Source of the DNA: Anthropogastromicrobium chipingensis_A
Lineage (GTDB): Bacteria > Bacillota > Clostridia > Lachnospirales > Lachnospiraceae
Direction: 5' to 3'
DNA length: 64,000 nt
NCBI GenBank assembly: GCA_963605535.1
Contig: CAVCXB010000003.1
Span: 1 to 64,000 of the forward strand
A model generated the notes under the pieces. The model did no database searches. It was not told the DNA's origin and was given only the letters and a program-made list of their open reading frames with translations. Shown here piece after piece: positions 1 through 8,766 of this stretch; positions within the stretch are counted from its first letter, which is position 1, and the number at the start of each line of letters is the position of its first letter. The position numbers and the translations under genes were made by a program.

Positions 1-2622
1 CCATTTAATGAATTGGCTACAATAAAGAATCCAAGCATTAGAGCTAAAGCCATATATAAATATAGAAAATATGGTAATAAATATGATGCGGCGGCATTAA
101 AGCGACGTAAGGAATTGAGTGATTCTATTTATTTACATGATGCTTTGCCAGCATTATATAATTTCAATGGATATAGCATGGAAAACTTAAATACTTTGGC
201 ACACCATTATAACAATGCAGCAAATATATTCATTCGAAATTTCAATGATGAATTTTTTGACACGCCATTGAATTCATACATATCTGAATTAAATGATTAT
301 TTACGCGATAAAAAGACAAACAAACAGCCAGCCAGATCATTCTTAGCTAGGCTTGATGATCCTGACCTGGATTCGTCGTTATTATCAAAATCATTATATA
401 AAAACGGTAATGATTTGGCATTCACATATAAATTGATAATATATCAGACCTGGTCATCTAATAAATCACACTACATCAGAATTGATAATTTGAATGATGC
501 GTTATCTGATGACAATGGCACAACCATCAATGAATTTTTAACTAGAATATTAAAATTCATCAACAGTTACAAAATAGTTGATGATGCTGATGATGAGACA
601 ATTTTAACAGCAGATGATATGCCAAATTCAATTGATCCTAAGTTATTGACGCAGGTCGGGCAGGTTGGAAAACTTGAAAACATGGGATCTTATATGTTGA
701 TTCATGGCCATCAATCAAATCCTGGTGATAACAATTATGATTCAGATCGAATCAAGAATATGAGATCAAAAGCCTACTCATTAGGATCGGATGTAGAAAA
801 AGATTATGTTGAAAATTTCAAAACAGCGATTCGTTCATGCTTGAATGCTATGCTCACATCAATCAATTCAAGCAAAATATTGGCTTCAATTGATTTTGCG
901 CCATTGTTTGATTCTGAATCGTTTATTATATCATTATCTCAGGATTCATTTTGGAATGCCAATTCATTAACCGTTCATTTGATCAAACGCTACATCACTC
1001 AGAATGGCAAAATGCCAAATAAAATTGCATTAAATTTTGTCATCAATTTCTTCATCGATCAAATTTTAAACAAATTCAAAGATAGAATCGCAAATACTCA
1101 AGTTGCATCTCGCATTGAAACCGATAAAAAATTCAATTTTGAAAAATCAACATTGGAAAAGAATGATAAAATGTTATCGTCACTGAATTCAAGTGATTTA
1201 AGTGAAAATATAACGGTTGATACAGTAATGCCGTGTTATTTACGATTTGATGATGGTTTATTGGCAAAAATACAAAATACTTGGTATAAAGCTTTAGATC
1301 ATATCAATAATGAAGAACTTACTTCTGAACAACGTGATTACATGCGTGAACAGAGTTCTATATTCGGCTCTAACAATAATGATAGCGAATATAAAAATCC
1401 GAAATCCGCTCAAGAATTAATTAACACATATGACACAATGATTGGGATGACGAAAGATATTGTGAGCAAAACCTGTGATAAGCTCTTAGGTCGACAGTTG
1501 CTTAAGTCATATCTACCTGTAAATACCAAAAACAACACTAAATTATTTTATATTTCAACAGAAATCAAAGATATTGTCGACAAGATTGTGCCAGACACAT
1601 CAAAAAGCACAAAAGCTTATAGCAATATGGTTTATGATAAATTGAAAGCTGTTCTTAAGTCAAAATTATCTGAATCATTTGCCAAATCCGCTGAAACTTA
1701 TGGCTTTGATCTTACGTCAATATTAAAAAACAAATGCTACGGTTCAGATATGATTCATATAATCAAAGAGACCTGCAATCAATTCAGATCAAATAACTCC
1801 GATGATTCAATATTAAATGAATTATCTGAGGCATTAGGTTTCAATCTTAACTTCTTAAAAAAGAACAAAGAAAATTTCAATAACAAATTAAATGAGTTCC
1901 GTAAAAAATATCCTGATTCTTTAAAGGAGAATTACGATACTGACTTTGGAATTTCAAGCTACGCCACCTCAAAACCAGCATCACAAGATGAAATCAATGT
2001 TTATAAATCATCACACTATCTGCCTGGCATAATTGAAACCAGAAAAGTGAAGATGCATAAAAAAGATAGAGATGGTAATGAGCTTGATGAAATCGTTGAA
2101 AAAAATCAGCCAATATTAAGATTATTAGAAAGAACTCAATCACATAATATTTCAATCATACCATTCTTATTTGATTATGGTGGCGTTGAAAATTCATCAA
2201 TTGACGAAACCGCATCGGCATTCCAATTCGACTCAACAAAATCCATTTATTCCTTGGCTAAATGGATGAGCAAGTATGGTGTTTCGTTAAGTGTGCCAAA
2301 CGATGATCCTAATAAAGATGATATAGTCGAGACTTATGATTCTCCATATAAATGTGCGGTTGCATTAATAAACGGATGCAAAAAAATTATCATGAACCAA
2401 AATAGAAAATATTTAGGTGCAAAAATTCCGCATATAAATATACGTATAAATGACATCATCATGACTCCATCGGATCCGAATAGAATCACAAGCGTTGATC
2501 AAGTGAAATTCAAGCTCGTCGGAAAGGCTGAATTCTCCAATGAAGCAGATTCATTAAATCACCAAGAAGCTTCTAAAACGGATTACATGCGTAGAAAACT
2601 TGATATTGAAAATAAGATCTAA
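1..2622 (+). CDS. Large AT-rich protein of unknown function, 5' end outside window
   Basis: The reading frame is open to the left edge, so the true start lies upstream; a TTG at 13 is the first possible start inside the window. At least 873 codons are present. The protein is rich in Asn, Asp, Ser and Lys, with no signal peptide or membrane segment and no motif I recognise. Codon use is strongly A/T-ending (ATA, TTA, AAT), unlike the GC-richer genes at 26-34 and 60-64 kb, so it may have a different history or expression class. It ends at a bidirectional terminator facing the leftward genes. A structural or large accessory role is possible, but nothing in the sequence shows it. Confidence 0.7.
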   Translation, partial: PFNELATIKNPSIRAKAIYKYRKYGNKYDAAALKRRKELSDSIYLHDALPALYNFNGYSMENLNTLAHHYNNAANIFIRNFNDEFFDTPLNSYISELNDYLRDKKTNKQPARSFLARLDDPDLDSSLLSKSLYKNGNDLAFTYKLIIYQTWSSNKSHYIRIDNLNDALSDDNGTTINEFLTRILKFINSYKIVDDADDETILTADDMPNSIDPKLLTQVGQVGKLENMGSYMLIHGHQSNPGDNNYDSDRIKNMRSKAYSLGSDVEKDYVENFKTAIRSCLNAMLTSINSSKILASIDFAPLFDSESFIISLSQDSFWNANSLTVHLIKRYITQNGKMPNKIALNFVINFFIDQILNKFKDRIANTQVASRIETDKKFNFEKSTLEKNDKMLSSLNSSDLSENITVDTVMPCYLRFDDGLLAKIQNTWYKALDHINNEELTSEQRDYMREQSSIFGSNNNDSEYKNPKSAQELINTYDTMIGMTKDIVSKTCDKLLGRQLLKSYLPVNTKNNTKLFYISTEIKDIVDKIVPDTSKSTKAYSNMVYDKLKAVLKSKLSESFAKSAETYGFDLTSILKNKCYGSDMIHIIKETCNQFRSNNSDDSILNELSEALGFNLNFLKKNKENFNNKLNEFRKKYPDSLKENYDTDFGISSYATSKPASQDEINVYKSSHYLPGIIETRKVKMHKKDRDGNELDEIVEKNQPILRLLERTQSHNISIIPFLFDYGGVENSSIDETASAFQFDSTKSIYSLAKWMSKYGVSLSVPNDDPNKDDIVETYDSPYKCAVALINGCKKIIMNQNRKYLGAKIPHINIRINDIIMTPSDPNRITSVDQVKFKLVGKAEFSNEADSLNHQEASKTDYMRRKLDIENKI

Positions 2623-2623
2623 T

Positions 2624-2658
2624 AAAAACAATCACCCTCAATAGGGTGATTGTTTTTT
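2624..2658. terminator. Bidirectional terminator between convergent genes
   Basis: The stem ACAATCACCCT / AGGGTGATTGT has a 4-nt loop, with A-runs on the left and T-runs on the right. It can stop both the rightward gene ending at 2622 and the leftward operon ending at 2657. Confidence 0.85.
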
Positions 2659-2983
2659 ATTTCTCAAGAGCATCAAGAATCATATGGGCAATGTCACACA
2701 TAAGCTTTTCCATCTTTGTCATCACCTTACTCTCACTGTCTCCCAATTTGATTTCCTGAATCGGATTCATATGAGCCTCAGCAGCCTTAATTGCATCGCT
2801 GTCATCCGTCAAATCTTTTCCGATAACAATATATCGCTGCTCTTTATTCAATAAGGCATCCGACAAACTGTACCCATTCTCATAATATCTCGTCTCAAAT
2901 GTCTTCGCATCTGGATTTGCGACGATGACATATTTATGTGTTGAATCAATCCATCCATTTGTCGTGAATGCCGTAAACGTCAT
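2657..2983 (-). CDS. Small phage protein, unknown function (108 aa)
   Basis: Not recognised. The N-terminal two thirds looks beta-rich (MTFTAFTTNGWIDSTHKYVI) and the last 30 residues form a predicted amphipathic helix. It is soluble, with no Cys pair or membrane segment. It is the last gene of the tRNA-Pro operon. Its ATG overlaps the stop of the upstream gene by 4 bp, which implies translational coupling. Its stop lies inside the bidirectional terminator. Confidence 0.65.
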   Translation of the reverse strand: MTFTAFTTNGWIDSTHKYVIVANPDAKTFETRYYENGYSLSDALLNKEQRYIVIGKDLTDDSDAIKAAEAHMNPIQEIKLGDSESKVMTKMEKLMCDIAHMILDALEK

Positions 2984-3177
2984 AATTTCGCCTCGACTTT
3001 GTCAATTTTGATATATGTAATGATATCCTTGTTGATTACAACAGAACCGAGATTGAGGAAAATCGAGTCCTTGTCTTCAAGAATGGCGACAATTCCCTTC
3101 ATCTCATCAGAATCGACAATCGTTTTTACAAACGGCTTACGATGCTTCTTGATATAAATTTCAATACTATACGTCAT
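2980..3177 (-). CDS. Small phage protein, unknown function (65 aa)
   Basis: Not recognised. It is a short, beta-rich, Lys/Asp/Ile-rich protein beginning MTYSIEIYIKKHRKPF. It is tightly packed: a 2-bp gap from the upstream gene and a 4-bp overlap with the downstream one. The call as a gene rests on this packing and on codon use like its neighbours. Confidence 0.6.
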   Translation of the reverse strand: MTYSIEIYIKKHRKPFVKTIVDSDEMKGIVAILEDKDSIFLNLGSVVINKDIITYIKIDKVEAKL

Positions 3178-3179
3178 GA

Positions 3180-3368
3180 TTATTCGCCTTTCTTTATGAT
3201 TTTTGAATTTTCAACACTGATGCTTCCTTTTCGGAGTTCATCAAAGAATCGTTTCTTCGAGTCGGACTTGTTGTACGGAATGTTGTTGAGTCTGCACCAT
3301 TCGATGTATTCATCCAATGAAACTCCGACTTTGTCAAACGCCTGCATGTTCTTTACTTTTTTTATCAT
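3180..3368 (-). CDS. Small phage protein, unknown function (62 aa)
   Basis: Not recognised. It is a Lys-rich, mainly helical protein (SLDEYIEWCRLNNIPYNKSD) that could be a small DNA-binding or adaptor protein, but no HTH can be named. A GGGAGG ribosome-binding site lies in the end of the upstream gene, and the two genes overlap by 4 bp (ATGA). Confidence 0.6.
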   Translation of the reverse strand: MIKKVKNMQAFDKVGVSLDEYIEWCRLNNIPYNKSDSKKRFFDELRKGSISVENSKIIKKGE

Positions 3369-3610
3369 GGCTTTCTACCTCCCATATATTCAATCAATTC
3401 TTCTATCCTATCCGCAATGCCGATCAGATCATTCTTTATATCCTCGGCATCATTCAGTTCATCCTGAGTGAAGGGTGGATCGACGGAACTGTATTTTGAT
3501 AGGTTTTCGACGACTATGGCATGTTCCCTACACCATCGTATGATGATTGAATATTCGTTGATGAGGTATCCGCGCATTTCCGATTCACTTGGATATAACG
3601 TTGCTGCCAT
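3365..3610 (-). CDS. Small acidic phage protein, unknown function (81 aa)
   Basis: Not recognised. It is helical and acidic, with a C-terminal segment IADRIEELIEYMGG suggesting a short coiled coil. Its start overlaps the end of the upstream gene by 26 bp and its stop overlaps the downstream start by 4 bp, as in the rest of this operon. Confidence 0.6.
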   Translation of the reverse strand: MAATLYPSESEMRGYLINEYSIIIRWCREHAIVVENLSKYSSVDPPFTQDELNDAEDIKNDLIGIADRIEELIEYMGGRKP

Positions 3611-3779
3611 TTTCTTTTTCTCTCACGATGAATACGAATTTGATTTTTGTCGTACCATCCTGATTCATGTATGTCAATGGAACGCTTGTCACAACATCCT
3701 CGCCTTGGATAAACGAGTTTATGTACATCTCTGCGTTGTCGAGCTGGTTTCCATTCAATGTCAAAGCAATAGCCTTCAT
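3585..3779 (-). CDS. Small phage protein, unknown function (64 aa)
   Basis: Not recognised. The frame opens 23 codons earlier, but that part lies inside the tRNA-Pro, so I place the start at the ATG at 3779 (MKAIALTLNG). That ATG has an AAGGA site about 11 nt upstream. The protein is beta-rich with a basic end. It is the first protein gene after the tRNA and is presumably translated from the same transcript after tRNA processing. Confidence 0.65.
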   Translation of the reverse strand: MKAIALTLNGNQLDNAEMYINSFIQGEDVVTSVPLTYMNQDGTTKIKFVFIVREKENGSNVISK

Positions 3780-3799
3780 ATGATGCAAAATCCTTTCAA

Positions 3800-3877
3800 T
3801 GGTCGAGAATGCTGGATTCGAACCAGCGATCTCTTGTTCCCAAAACAAGCGTGGTAACCAACCTGCACCAATTCTCG
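3800..3877 (-). tRNA. tRNA-Pro (anticodon UGG), CCA encoded
   Basis: On the minus strand a full cloverleaf can be folded. The acceptor stem is CGAGAAT / ATTCTCG (7 bp, perfect). The anticodon stem is CTTGT / ACAAG with loop TTTGGGA, so the anticodon is TGG with a G at 37 as usual for proline. The T arm is GCTGG-TTCGAAT-CCAGC. The discriminator is A, followed by a genome-encoded CCA. The D stem is short (3 bp, GTG/CAC). UGG reads CCA and, by wobble, other Pro codons. It sits just downstream of a strong promoter as the first gene of a leftward operon. It is the only tRNA I found in the window. Confidence 0.95.
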
Positions 3878-3891
3878 ATATATCGTATTAT

Positions 3892-3920
3892 ATGATAATA
3901 AAAATACCCCTAAATGTCAA
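3892..3920 (-). promoter_or_regulatory. Sigma-A-type promoter for the tRNA-Pro operon
   Basis: On the minus strand: -35 TTGACA (3920-3915), 17-bp spacer, -10 TATCAT (3897-3892). Transcription would start about 10 nt before the tRNA. The -35 box lies in the loop of the terminator hairpin of the preceding gene, so terminator and promoter are fused. Confidence 0.8.
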
Positions 3921-3937
3921 CCGTGACTTTTAGGGGT
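3898..3937 (-). terminator. Terminator overlapping the tRNA operon promoter
   Basis: The minus-strand hairpin ACCCCTAAA / TTTAGGGGT (arms 3937-3929 and 3914-3906) is followed by ATTTTTATT. The 14-nt loop contains the TTGACA of the next promoter. It ends the gene that stops at 3943. Confidence 0.75.
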
Positions 3938-3942
3938 GAAAT

Positions 3943-4248
3943 TTATATATTCAGTGACGTAATCTCTAGGTGGGGATACATTCCAAATTCCTTGAGCTTC
4001 TTTTTCAATGTCGTCATACTTTTGGTCTCGATAGTGTCGTAGACTGTTATTCCATCAATATATATTCTCGATGTCACCCATAGGAAGCATTTATCATAGA
4101 TTGGAAGAAAGATGATATGAATAAGTTTGTCAGAATGCTTGTCGATGAAATTGAAGTGGCTGCTGTCTTCTCCAATACTGCATTTTGTCATAACGAATCT
4201 GTTGCACATCAATGACTTCAAATAACTATTCAATTCACGAAGTTCCAT
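3943..4248 (-). CDS. Phage protein of unknown function (101 aa)
   Basis: Not recognised. A helical N-terminus (MELRELNSYLKSLMCNRF) is followed by several beta strands and a Lys-rich helix. A GAGGTCAT site precedes the ATG. It lies directly downstream of the TerS-like gene (9-bp gap) and ends in the hairpin that also carries the next promoter. Confidence 0.62.
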   Translation of the reverse strand: MELRELNSYLKSLMCNRFVMTKCSIGEDSSHFNFIDKHSDKLIHIIFLPIYDKCFLWVTSRIYIDGITVYDTIETKSMTTLKKKLKEFGMYPHLEITSLNI

Positions 4249-4257
4249 ATGACCTCA

Positions 4258-5136
4258 CTATTTATTTTCGTTTTCAACGGCATCTTTCAACGACTTCATT
4301 GTCGTGCCGAGATTCAAATCGGCCTGACGCTGCTTCTCTGCGAGATCCATCTGCTTCTTTTCCTTGAGCAATTCCTTGAATTTGTCTGATGGAGCCTTGT
4401 TGCTCATGACAAGGTTGTCCAATTCCTCAATGGATAATGTTTCCAGTACGGCGCGTTCCTCAGGAGTCAATTTGCTTCTTGCCGGGTCTATTTTTTCAAT
4501 AAGCACATTTTTCTTGGCCATGGTTTCATTGATTTTTGTCTGACTTGTTTCTTTATAGATAAGAGCCTTGATTTCATTTGCTGTAAGCTTTGATAATTTT
4601 TCTGTAAGATTTTCAACCGGCAGTGCTTCAATCACTTCATGGTTCGACATCGATTCCTGCTTAAGTTTATTGATGTCGATGATCATTCGGGCGGCATTCA
4701 TTTTTTCTTTGATTCCAACCTGATCGCCGATCGGGACATCATCGGCAATCATCGTCGTAAGATATCCACCAATTTCATCCAGGGACATCATCTTCGTTGC
4801 GATACGCATACGATATTGGGCTTTATTGATTCTACGTATTTCCTGCATTACGTACATGTCATTCATATACATTTTTGCCGAATCAGGATCAATTCCCAGT
4901 AGATTTGCGACGACGGCCAAATTCTTGTATTCGCAATATAATCTGACAAATTCCTTCGTATCATCATCCATGTGAAGTTTCCCGGTCGGATCCACTTCCA
5001 ATGAATACATAGGATCATCCTTATTCATATTCATCAATTCTTCGCCGGTTGGTGTCGGAGCATATTCAATCTTTGAATAGTCCAATTTATCGTTGTACTG
5101 TGCGCTCATACCTTTAACTGTTTGCCATTTGAACAT
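4258..5136 (-). CDS. Terminase small-subunit-like DNA-packaging protein
   Basis: 292 aa. The central part (about 60-155) reads like the Terminase_2/TerS family of large Bacillota phages: KEFVRLYCEYKNLAVVANLL (a recruitment helix and HTH), then a helix pair ending DEIGGYLTTMIADDVPIGDQ, a combination seen in such TerS proteins. TerS oligomers bind the pac/cos region and load the large-subunit motor. The C-terminal third is Lys/Glu-rich helix suited to oligomerisation. The large subunit is not next to it. The first ATG has no clear Shine-Dalgarno; a second Met at codon 10 is an alternative start. A role as another HTH DNA-binding protein cannot be excluded. Confidence 0.6.
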   Translation of the reverse strand: MFKWQTVKGMSAQYNDKLDYSKIEYAPTPTGEELMNMNKDDPMYSLEVDPTGKLHMDDDTKEFVRLYCEYKNLAVVANLLGIDPDSAKMYMNDMYVMQEIRRINKAQYRMRIATKMMSLDEIGGYLTTMIADDVPIGDQVGIKEKMNAARMIIDINKLKQESMSNHEVIEALPVENLTEKLSKLTANEIKALIYKETSQTKINETMAKKNVLIEKIDPARSKLTPEERAVLETLSIEELDNLVMSNKAPSDKFKELLKEKKQMDLAEKQRQADLNLGTTMKSLKDAVENENK

Positions 5137-5151
5137 ATGCTATACGTATTT

Positions 5152-5181
5152 ATTATATTTAGATTATTATACAAATGCAAA
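5152..5181 (-). promoter_or_regulatory. Possible promoter for the TerS-like gene
   Basis: Minus strand: TTTGCA (5181-5176), 18-bp spacer beginning TTTG, TATAAT (5157-5152). It lies directly after a terminator, as several other promoters in this genome do, but the -35 box is weaker. Confidence 0.45.
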
Positions 5182-5220
5182 TAAAAAAGTTCCATTAAAC
5201 TAAAGTTTAAATGGAACTTT
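5182..5220 (-). terminator. Terminator of the acidic-protein gene
   Basis: The perfect 11-bp stem AAAGTTCCATT / AATGGAACTTT (arms 5220-5210 and 5196-5186) is followed on the minus strand by a T-run. Confidence 0.85.
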
Positions 5221-5235
5221 GAAATACACTTTGGT

Positions 5236-6135
5236 TTAAGCCTGTTTTAGCTGGCTGAAGTCAAGAATCTCAGATTTGAACAGACGACCGAATTGATCTT
5301 CAAAAAATTCTTTCAGATTCTCTGCGTATTCATGCGATACACCGAAATTGAATTTGACGACTGATTTCGGCTGTTTCCATCCCCATTTCACAAACGGGTA
5401 ATCCTTGGCGTCCAGGACTTCGCATGAATTAAACAATCCGGCTTCATTCAGGATGTCGTAATGTGCCCGCATCGTCGATATCAGAGTGTTTGGCGACACG
5501 CTTGTAAACAGAAGTATTGAATTCTTTGTATCCATGTTGCTCAGCTCTTTTGCATCCAAATCCTTGCCAGACATGAACCGATTCATCTGTTCAGATGTAT
5601 AGAATTGAACCATTGCATCATCGGAATTGATCAAATCGACCAGTTCGTTTCTGGAAAGCGTTCTATATTCGGCGCGTCTCTTGTCACGTTCAGATACGTA
5701 GCATCTATAACCGCCGTCAAGCCTTGATCTGACTTCGATGAGTGTAGTGACACCATCCGGCAATTCATTTGCCTCGAAGTTCGAGATAAGTCCGACTGAA
5801 TCCATTATTTCAACGCTATGGTCTTTATCATCATCTGATGATTCATCGGATTCATCTTCAGACGATTCATCAATTGATTCATCATCGTCATTGGTATCTT
5901 CATCATCCGTCTTTTCATCTTCATCATCTTCCGCAGAAAAGATTCCACGATCGAAAAGTTCCTGTTGAATCAATGCGAAGCGTTCGGAATTCAAATCTTC
6001 CTTTCCACACTTCACATATTCGGATTGAAGCTTATCATCGGAATATCTCTTGATTTCCTCCAGCAGTTCAGAATCCGGTTCCTCAAGCGGAGTATCTTCA
6101 TCCATATCATCGATTGTGTTGATTTTTCTAATCAT
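5236..6135 (-). CDS. Acidic phage protein, unknown function (299 aa)
   Basis: Not recognised. It has three parts: a helical N-terminal part, a very acidic low-complexity stretch of Asp/Glu/Ser (about residues 70-105), and a folded C-terminal domain of about 190 aa ending FGRLFKSEILDFSQLKQA. I take the ATG at 6135 (MIRKINTID), which has GAGG about 8 nt upstream, rather than the GTG four codons earlier that overlaps that site. The acidic linker could mimic DNA or simply space two domains. It is flanked by its own terminator. Confidence 0.65.
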   Translation of the reverse strand: MIRKINTIDDMDEDTPLEEPDSELLEEIKRYSDDKLQSEYVKCGKEDLNSERFALIQQELFDRGIFSAEDDEDEKTDDEDTNDDDESIDESSEDESDESSDDDKDHSVEIMDSVGLISNFEANELPDGVTTLIEVRSRLDGGYRCYVSERDKRRAEYRTLSRNELVDLINSDDAMVQFYTSEQMNRFMSGKDLDAKELSNMDTKNSILLFTSVSPNTLISTMRAHYDILNEAGLFNSCEVLDAKDYPFVKWGWKQPKSVVKFNFGVSHEYAENLKEFFEDQFGRLFKSEILDFSQLKQA

Positions 6136-6186
6136 AGTAAACCTCACTCTATATACATTATTATTGTATCATATCCGTGAGTTTAA

Positions 6187-6396
6187 TCAGTTTTCATCAT
6201 CACACACAATAACATCGTACAGCTTCAGGTACTCGAGGCATCCATGATCAACGAACTCATGGTACGCATCTTTCGCATCCGTGAATCGCTTGGCACGCTT
6301 CATATTTCTGACTCTTGTTGGAAGCCAGCTATCCATGTCGTACTCGAATTCACCGCAATACGTATCTTTTGAGTAAATCAGCTTCAAAACAATCAT
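6187..6396 (-). CDS. Small phage protein, unknown function (69 aa)
   Basis: Not recognised. It starts with two beta strands (MIVLKLIYSKDTYCGEFEYD), then a helix containing RFTDAKDAYHEFVDHG. A good AAAGGAG site lies 9 nt before the ATG. It follows the primase-helicase gene after 15 bp and is probably co-transcribed with it. Confidence 0.62.
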   Translation of the reverse strand: MIVLKLIYSKDTYCGEFEYDMDSWLPTRVRNMKRAKRFTDAKDAYHEFVDHGCLEYLKLYDVIVCDDEN

Positions 6397-6411
6397 AGTG
6401 TATTCTCCTTT

Positions 6412-8271
6412 CTAATGCTTGTTTCCATTGACAATGATTCCACGGTTATTCGGATTCACCGTGATTCCAATATAATACATGCCATTCTTTTCCTTCCTGA
6501 CTGACTTCGCCCCATAGATTTTCTTCAGTTCATCAATGAATTTCGAGTCATCCATAAGTTCATGAATGACGGCTTTCAGACATTTCACGGACAGAAGAAT
6601 CTCATTGCTTGGGTTGTAATACGCATTGAACAAATCGTTTGTCTCATATTCACCAGTCGAATTGTAGGATGAATCGCCTAAATCATTGAAGAACTCACTA
6701 TACAACCCATGTCCGAAATAGGATGATGTCTGATATCCGGCAAACTTGAAGATGGATTCCTTGTTGCATAATATGGATTTCTCGATTGTGGAACGATTCT
6801 TCTGATACCCCTGAATCGTCTTAATCCAATCATAGATGTTGTCATAAGTGAGATTGGAGTTGATTCTTTCGAGAATGGTTGTAGAGAAGTTGAGATACTG
6901 TTTGGCATCCCAATCGTTGTGTGTTCCAAAATCAAACTGCTTTGTGAAATCAGCCGTCGCCTCTTTTATGCCATACATCGCAAGATATACGTACATGATT
7001 ATGTTCCATGGATTATCAGTGATTTCATGCAGATCGCTTGAGAAACGCGTCTCATACCAATCCTGGTCGCCTGACTTCATATAGTCACCATGCGCATCCC
7101 ACTGATAATACAGCTCGAACATGTTGATTCTTCGCTCGAAGCCATGCGTCGAGTCGGCGAATTTGACCATATCCCTGTTGTTCGCGGAGAACATGTGCTT
7201 ACAGTTGATGATGGCGTCATACTTGGAAACACCTTTCTGGTTGATGGTCTGATACTGGGAACCAGTAATATTCTTCAGGTTTGTATCCGTAAGATACTCC
7301 TTTGCATCCGATTCCAGATAAAGGTTTTGATATTTATTTATTAATGATTCCGTGACAAACTGGTCTTCCTCAATCGAGTCCAATGATACGCCGGATGGCT
7401 GAGGCATGATGCACCCTTTCAGGCATGAATCGAAAAGCGAGTTCTTACCATTCTGGCCATTACCAATCAGCATGATGAACTTATCGGCAAACGGCTGATA
7501 AATCATATATCCCATAATCATGCATAAATGCATGAACATTTCATTTGAAAACTTTCCATCAGCATCATGAGACATATTCCACACCAATCCGAAACATAGA
7601 TTGTTCTTGAACATTGGGACTTCATCATCTTTATACGTGTCTCTTACGAGCTGTCTGAAATCGTCTATCGTCATATCATAGATAGAAAATGGATATGGCT
7701 CGAAATTGATGTTGAAGAACCAGTACACCACATACCTATTGTCGTTATATTTGATGATTCTCTGATTCAACACCTCAACGGTCTCTACAGAGTACTTAAA
7801 AAGCCAATCATTCTTTTTGAAATCAAACACACCATTGTTGAATGCAACACAGCTTGATGATATGTCATACAGATGGAACTTCTCATTTCCTCCGGGCTTA
7901 AAGCTTTTGTAGTCGTAGTTCTTGATGTAAGACGCCGGATCCTTCTCGTACCTCTTCGTTATGTCGTTGATTCTGTCATACACTTCATCGGAATGAACAT
8001 GAAAAAAATAGTTCTTAAGAATGAAGTTGGCATTCTCAACCAAAATCTTACCAGCCTCCTCCTTTGGAACCAATCTATATTCAATATGATCATATCGCTT
8101 CGCAAGATACTGCGAACTGTCAATTTTATAAACGGAGACCATATCCCTCAATATCTCATCCCACTGATCGTAGGATAGATTCATAAGCTGGGTATCCTTC
8201 GTAGCCTGAGCAATCTCTTCCTCTGTCTTTGGCTCATTGACTGGGACGGAATTCTTTTTAGTTCGTGCCAT
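6412..8271 (-). CDS. D5-like primase / SF3 helicase
   Basis: 619 aa. Replicative helicase of the D5/SF3 (AAA+) type, probably fused to a primase-like N-terminal region. Seen directly: Walker A LIGNGQNGKNSLF (about 268-280), Walker B in NLYLESDAKEY (about 316-326), SF3 motif C KHMFSANNRD (about 358-367) with its conserved Asn, and an Arg-rich FERRI (378-382) that supplies the finger. Residues 100-260 match the usual D5_N region (a phage/plasmid primase C-terminal linker) in placement; I do not see a clear catalytic primase motif in the first 100 residues. It would act at the phage origin as a hexamer. The start is supported by GGGAGAAAG and by two promoters upstream. Confidence 0.88.
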   Translation of the reverse strand: MARTKKNSVPVNEPKTEEEIAQATKDTQLMNLSYDQWDEILRDMVSVYKIDSSQYLAKRYDHIEYRLVPKEEAGKILVENANFILKNYFFHVHSDEVYDRINDITKRYEKDPASYIKNYDYKSFKPGGNEKFHLYDISSSCVAFNNGVFDFKKNDWLFKYSVETVEVLNQRIIKYNDNRYVVYWFFNINFEPYPFSIYDMTIDDFRQLVRDTYKDDEVPMFKNNLCFGLVWNMSHDADGKFSNEMFMHLCMIMGYMIYQPFADKFIMLIGNGQNGKNSLFDSCLKGCIMPQPSGVSLDSIEEDQFVTESLINKYQNLYLESDAKEYLTDTNLKNITGSQYQTINQKGVSKYDAIINCKHMFSANNRDMVKFADSTHGFERRINMFELYYQWDAHGDYMKSGDQDWYETRFSSDLHEITDNPWNIIMYVYLAMYGIKEATADFTKQFDFGTHNDWDAKQYLNFSTTILERINSNLTYDNIYDWIKTIQGYQKNRSTIEKSILCNKESIFKFAGYQTSSYFGHGLYSEFFNDLGDSSYNSTGEYETNDLFNAYYNPSNEILLSVKCLKAVIHELMDDSKFIDELKKIYGAKSVRKEKNGMYYIGITVNPNNRGIIVNGNKH

Positions 8272-8293
8272 TTTCTTTCTCCCTATGATGTTA

Positions 8294-8322
8294 ATTCTAA
8301 CGTCTGATTAACCAAATGTCAA
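8294..8322 (-). promoter_or_regulatory. Promoter of the primase-helicase operon
   Basis: Minus strand: TTGACA (8322-8317), 17-bp spacer starting TTTGG, TAGAAT (8299-8294). It is one of the recurring TTGACATTTGG promoters. Confidence 0.85.
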
Positions 8323-8383
8323 CAAGAATGTTGCGATACCTCTAGGATCGTGAAAATAAAATGGAACAATGAAATGTATATCT

Positions 8384-8413
8384 ATTATATATTTGCGAAG
8401 CGAACTCCGTCAA
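8384..8413 (-). promoter_or_regulatory. Second upstream promoter
   Basis: Minus strand: TTGACG (8413-8408), 18-bp spacer, TATAAT (8389-8384). It starts right after the terminator at 8414-8443 and would give a longer leader for the primase-helicase transcript. Confidence 0.6.
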
Positions 8414-8443
8414 CAGAAAAAGTCGGAGGCAAATCCTCCGACT
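8414..8443 (-). terminator. Terminator of the small virion-gene cluster
   Basis: The stem AGTCGGAGG / CCTCCGACT (9 bp) is followed by TTTTTC on the minus strand. It ends the cluster at 8452-10377. Confidence 0.9.
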
Positions 8444-8451
8444 GATGAAGA

Positions 8452-8766
8452 CTAGATGTTTACCTTGGAAATCTTGTACTTCAGTTCATTGTATTCGTCA
8501 AGAAGCTTTGTGTGCTCGTATTCCCATATGGCATCGGTGACAGACATATCTGCACCTTCCGATTTCTTTCGGCTGATGTACGTATTCGCCGCAGAATAGA
8601 ATTTCGTGAAGTGCTCAAGTTCTTGCGATGCAATTTCACTGTACGTATTGGATATCTGCTGCATCGAGTCCTTATGATGGATGGATTTCATGTAATAGCA
8701 TTTCGCCGCACACAATTCCTTTTCCATCGATTCAATCAGACATTTCAGGGCTTCCATATCAGGCAT
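8452..8766 (-). CDS. Ferritin-like helical phage protein
   Basis: 104 aa, almost all helix. It resembles the short four-helix proteins that sit near head/fibre genes in many gut Bacillota phages: an N-terminal ME(x)n helix with EKELCAAKCYYMKS and a second helix with ASQELEHFTKFY, whose Glu and His recall ferritin/rubrerythrin metal ligands. Whether metal is bound is unknown, because only part of the ligand set is visible. It overlaps the upstream gene by 8 bp and is the last gene of the cluster. Confidence 0.6.
   Translation of the reverse strand: MPDMEALKCLIESMEKELCAAKCYYMKSIHHKDSMQQISNTYSEIASQELEHFTKFYSAANTYISRKKSEGADMSVTDAIWEYEHTKLLDEYNELKYKISKVNI

Noticed and set aside
3780..3848. N-terminal extension of the gene at 3585
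   Set aside because: These codons lie in the tRNA-Pro.
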